Source of the DNA: Oceanospirillaceae bacterium
Lineage (GTDB): Bacteria; Pseudomonadota; Gammaproteobacteria; Pseudomonadales; Litoribrevibacteraceae
Direction: 5' to 3'
NCBI GenBank assembly: GCA_015665455.1
Contig: JADFAD010000013.1
Span: forward strand, 94,918 to 158,787
DNA length: 63,870 nucleotides
The notes beneath the pieces are model-generated. The model was given only the letters and a program-made list of their open reading frames with translations, made no database searches and was not told where the DNA came from. Shown in pieces: positions 63,201-63,870 of this stretch. A program made the position numbers and the translations under genes. The stretch's first letter is position 1. Each line of letters starts with the position of its first letter.

Positions 63201-63350
63201 GGATTGTCGAAGTGCCCTTTCAGACGCAGAAATAGCTAGCCACGTTGTTAAAGAAACAACGAAAATAGTTAATACCACACCAAAGGTTATGAGTTTTGTT
63301 GCTAGCCGGACCTGAGAAAACGAAAATGCCAATGTACGTTCCATCATCAT
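60222..63350 (-). CDS. hybrid sensor histidine kinase (Cache-HAMP-HisKA-HATPase-REC-REC-Hpt)
   Basis: 1042 residues. Membrane helices at about 18-38 and 305-325 bound a Cache-like periplasmic sensor; HAMP follows, then HisKA with His410 (SHEIRTPMNA), HATPase with GGTGLGLAICKKLV, two receiver domains (Asp699 in VDQDMPV and Asp838 in LMDVQMPI) and a C-terminal Hpt domain with His986 (VHSMKGSASNL). A complete phosphorelay in one chain, like BarA/SagS types; SagS-type regulators govern biofilm decisions. The response regulator partner is not in the window. Confidence 0.93.
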   Translation of the reverse strand: MMMERTLAFSFSQVRLATKLITFGVVLTIFVVSLTTWLAISASERALRQSIERNIVNVAVNTAGAIDEFMMERVVELKILAQSQVFQGVDDKQVQSYMLPVLIENPHLKQLILFKRDGHSISVTENAQLIDWIQNRDDDSRRLLMQAFSARQGDVFFRDAHIRGNQLVSFIFTPIVDQNLNVTAVFTSVVNLDYVKNKVSEMDRRTLGNKHAYLVNTRGEVLFSLDQRSESFKSLPDAKAFPDILQLLKVEEEGSVNFRDYSGDKVLAGFANMSEYGINHEGDWSLVDITPEAMVMEPIYELRSNMLWMFVMVLSAGAVISMFFARGLVKPIFKLSKSVKELTSGNRSVRVEIETGDEVGELAAAFNNMSSQIETQYDSLASKNLELEHARQKAQDASRHKSEFLANMSHEIRTPMNAIIGFSNLMMDTELNIKQQDFIKKIRSSSQSLLGIINDILDFSKIEAGKMDLEAIEFDLLSEIEAVVSMFGDSARKKGIELVHIQDFDVPRIVKGDSLRVRQILINLVSNAVKFTETGHVVVKLRLLAEEDDAIAIQFMVEDTGIGIPQDKQDLLFSEFQQADGSTSRQFGGTGLGLAICKKLVKMMGGAIEVESEDGVGSCFRFILRLNKAESDQAYPCLHEDLSGMRVMIVDDHHESRQFFEHAFENLSCHVKTVSTSLDVLATLRDLRFSASLDLLIVDQDMPVMNGESLISEIRAMPYLDQLPIMMTTCGLKEEKNLDYEKLNIRSFLEKPLSISGLVDGVEKTFGKFTTVDDYSEGKDNSLFWPNAKVLLVEDNLMNQELARMMLSDLVAHVEVAGNGKEAIMALQRIEFDLVLMDVQMPIMDGLQATRMIRKQSQWHELPIIAMTANAMKGDREACLDAGMSDYLSKPVDSADLKDKLVTWLPIDAGSVSVEMEIEDTDTYQPSTVEDEDWIDIESALQRVGGNENRLKLLMSIFCQESMNVVNRLNDAIISEDSQQCIFIVHSMKGSASNLSAGQLREAALNLEHAFKNKHQGDIESLKNRFEVCLKGTLEVAHDYSN

Positions 63351-63454
63351 TGTAATTTTTGAATAACTTTAGAACAGAACAGACGATAAAGAAACCGTTA
63401 TGGAACAGTATTTACCAAGAATGGCTTATTTCAGAGGATAAATAATACAGACAT

Positions 63455-63480
63455 AAAAAAACCAGCTGATCAGCTGGTTC
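63455..63480 (-). terminator. terminator of the tRNA operon
   Basis: AACCAGCTGATCAGCTGGTT perfect palindrome with T6 on the minus strand, downstream of tRNA-Gly. Confidence 0.85.
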
Positions 63481-63535
63481 TTTCTGTTCACTTAAGAACA
63501 TGAATTCTTTAAATAAGGACTAAAGTATATTGTAT

Positions 63536-63611
<76 letters not shown>

Positions 63612-63613
63612 AG

Positions 63614-63689
63614 TGGCGTCCCATAGGGGGTTCGAACCCCTGTTACCGCCGTGAAAGGGCGGTGTCCTAGGCCTCTAGACGAATGGGAC
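63614..63689 (-). tRNA. tRNA-Glu(TTC), copy 1
   Basis: 76 nt with encoded CCA. Acceptor GTCCCAT/ATGGGAC, discriminator G, anticodon TTC in CCTTTCAC. Separated by 2 nt from the Gly gene. Confidence 0.97.
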
Positions 63690-63745
63690 ACATAAAACTA
63701 ACAATAACTAAATTTACTTCTGACGGCCTAATGCCTGAAATAAAT

Positions 63746-63821
<76 letters not shown>

Positions 63822-63823
63822 AG

Positions 63824-63870
63824 TGGCGTCCCATAGGGGGTTCGAACCCCTGTTACCGCCGTGAAAGGGC
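63824..63870 (-). tRNA. tRNA-Glu(TTC), copy 2, partial at window edge
   Basis: 3' part of tRNA-Glu (CCA end, T-arm, anticodon region) identical to copy 1 over the visible 47 nt; the 5' part is outside the window. Confidence 0.92.

Overview
The window reads as the chromosome of a marine-type gammaproteobacterium, probably in the Oceanospirillales/Pseudomonadales neighbourhood. Base composition is moderate by eye. Supporting genes are a type II (long) QueF, HspQ, a PA2817-family protein next to a hybrid sensor kinase, a two-subunit bacterioferritin, many c-di-GMP and chemotaxis proteins, and lipoproteins with Ser-rich leaders. Genus and species are not claimed.

Layout. 0-8 kb: rRNA pseudouridine synthase, a diguanylate cyclase, a bacterioferritin pair, a SUKH-like protein, a PhzF-like epimerase and a lipoprotein 5'-nucleotidase. 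8-20 kb: a broken solute-binding protein, a TetR/metallo-beta-lactamase-fold divergent pair with a visible operator, an MCP, a PACE efflux protein/LysR pair, a thioesterase with a strong palindrome, a DMT exporter, a patatin, an intact solute-binding protein and a shortened methyltransferase. 20-28 kb: a three-module oxidoreductase, a FAN1-like nuclease fused to a DnaQ-like exonuclease, a glutaredoxin and a run of small membrane or unknown genes with a dual-specificity phosphatase. 28-31.5 kb: an NAD salvage module (prs-nadV) with its Nudix-type regulator NrtR; three matching 19-bp half-palindromic boxes tie the two units together. 31.5-37.6 kb: a di-haem peroxidase lipoprotein, a nucleotidyltransferase-HEPN fusion, and a PAS-GGDEF cyclase divergent from a BLUF blue-light receptor.

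37.8-45.3 kb is the accessory region. I read it as a polymorphic toxin/immunity locus in decay. It holds an apparently intact effector with its candidate immunity gene, two YezG/DUF600-type immunity paralogues sharing a nearly identical 351-bp 3' block 917 bp apart, a degraded DNA/RNA non-specific endonuclease toxin tip directly upstream of one of them, a second frameshifted chimeric toxin fragment, and a beta-propeller protein that may be another immunity protein. An OLD-family ATPase/TOPRIM nuclease, a plausible defence gene, flanks it.

45.7-63.9 kb is mostly ordinary chromosome: HspQ, an alpha/beta hydrolase, small conserved proteins, a thiol oxidoreductase, a BaeSR-like two-component system with an unusual His/Pro-rich sensor domain and two secreted or Pro-rich partners, manganese pyrophosphatase, tRNA-Ser(GGA) with a tRNA-like relic beside it, nitroreductase, an Mpo1-like protein, adenylate cyclase, QueF, an ABC-2 exporter, a PA2817-family protein, a large hybrid kinase, and a tandemly duplicated tRNA-Glu/tRNA-Gly unit running off the window end.
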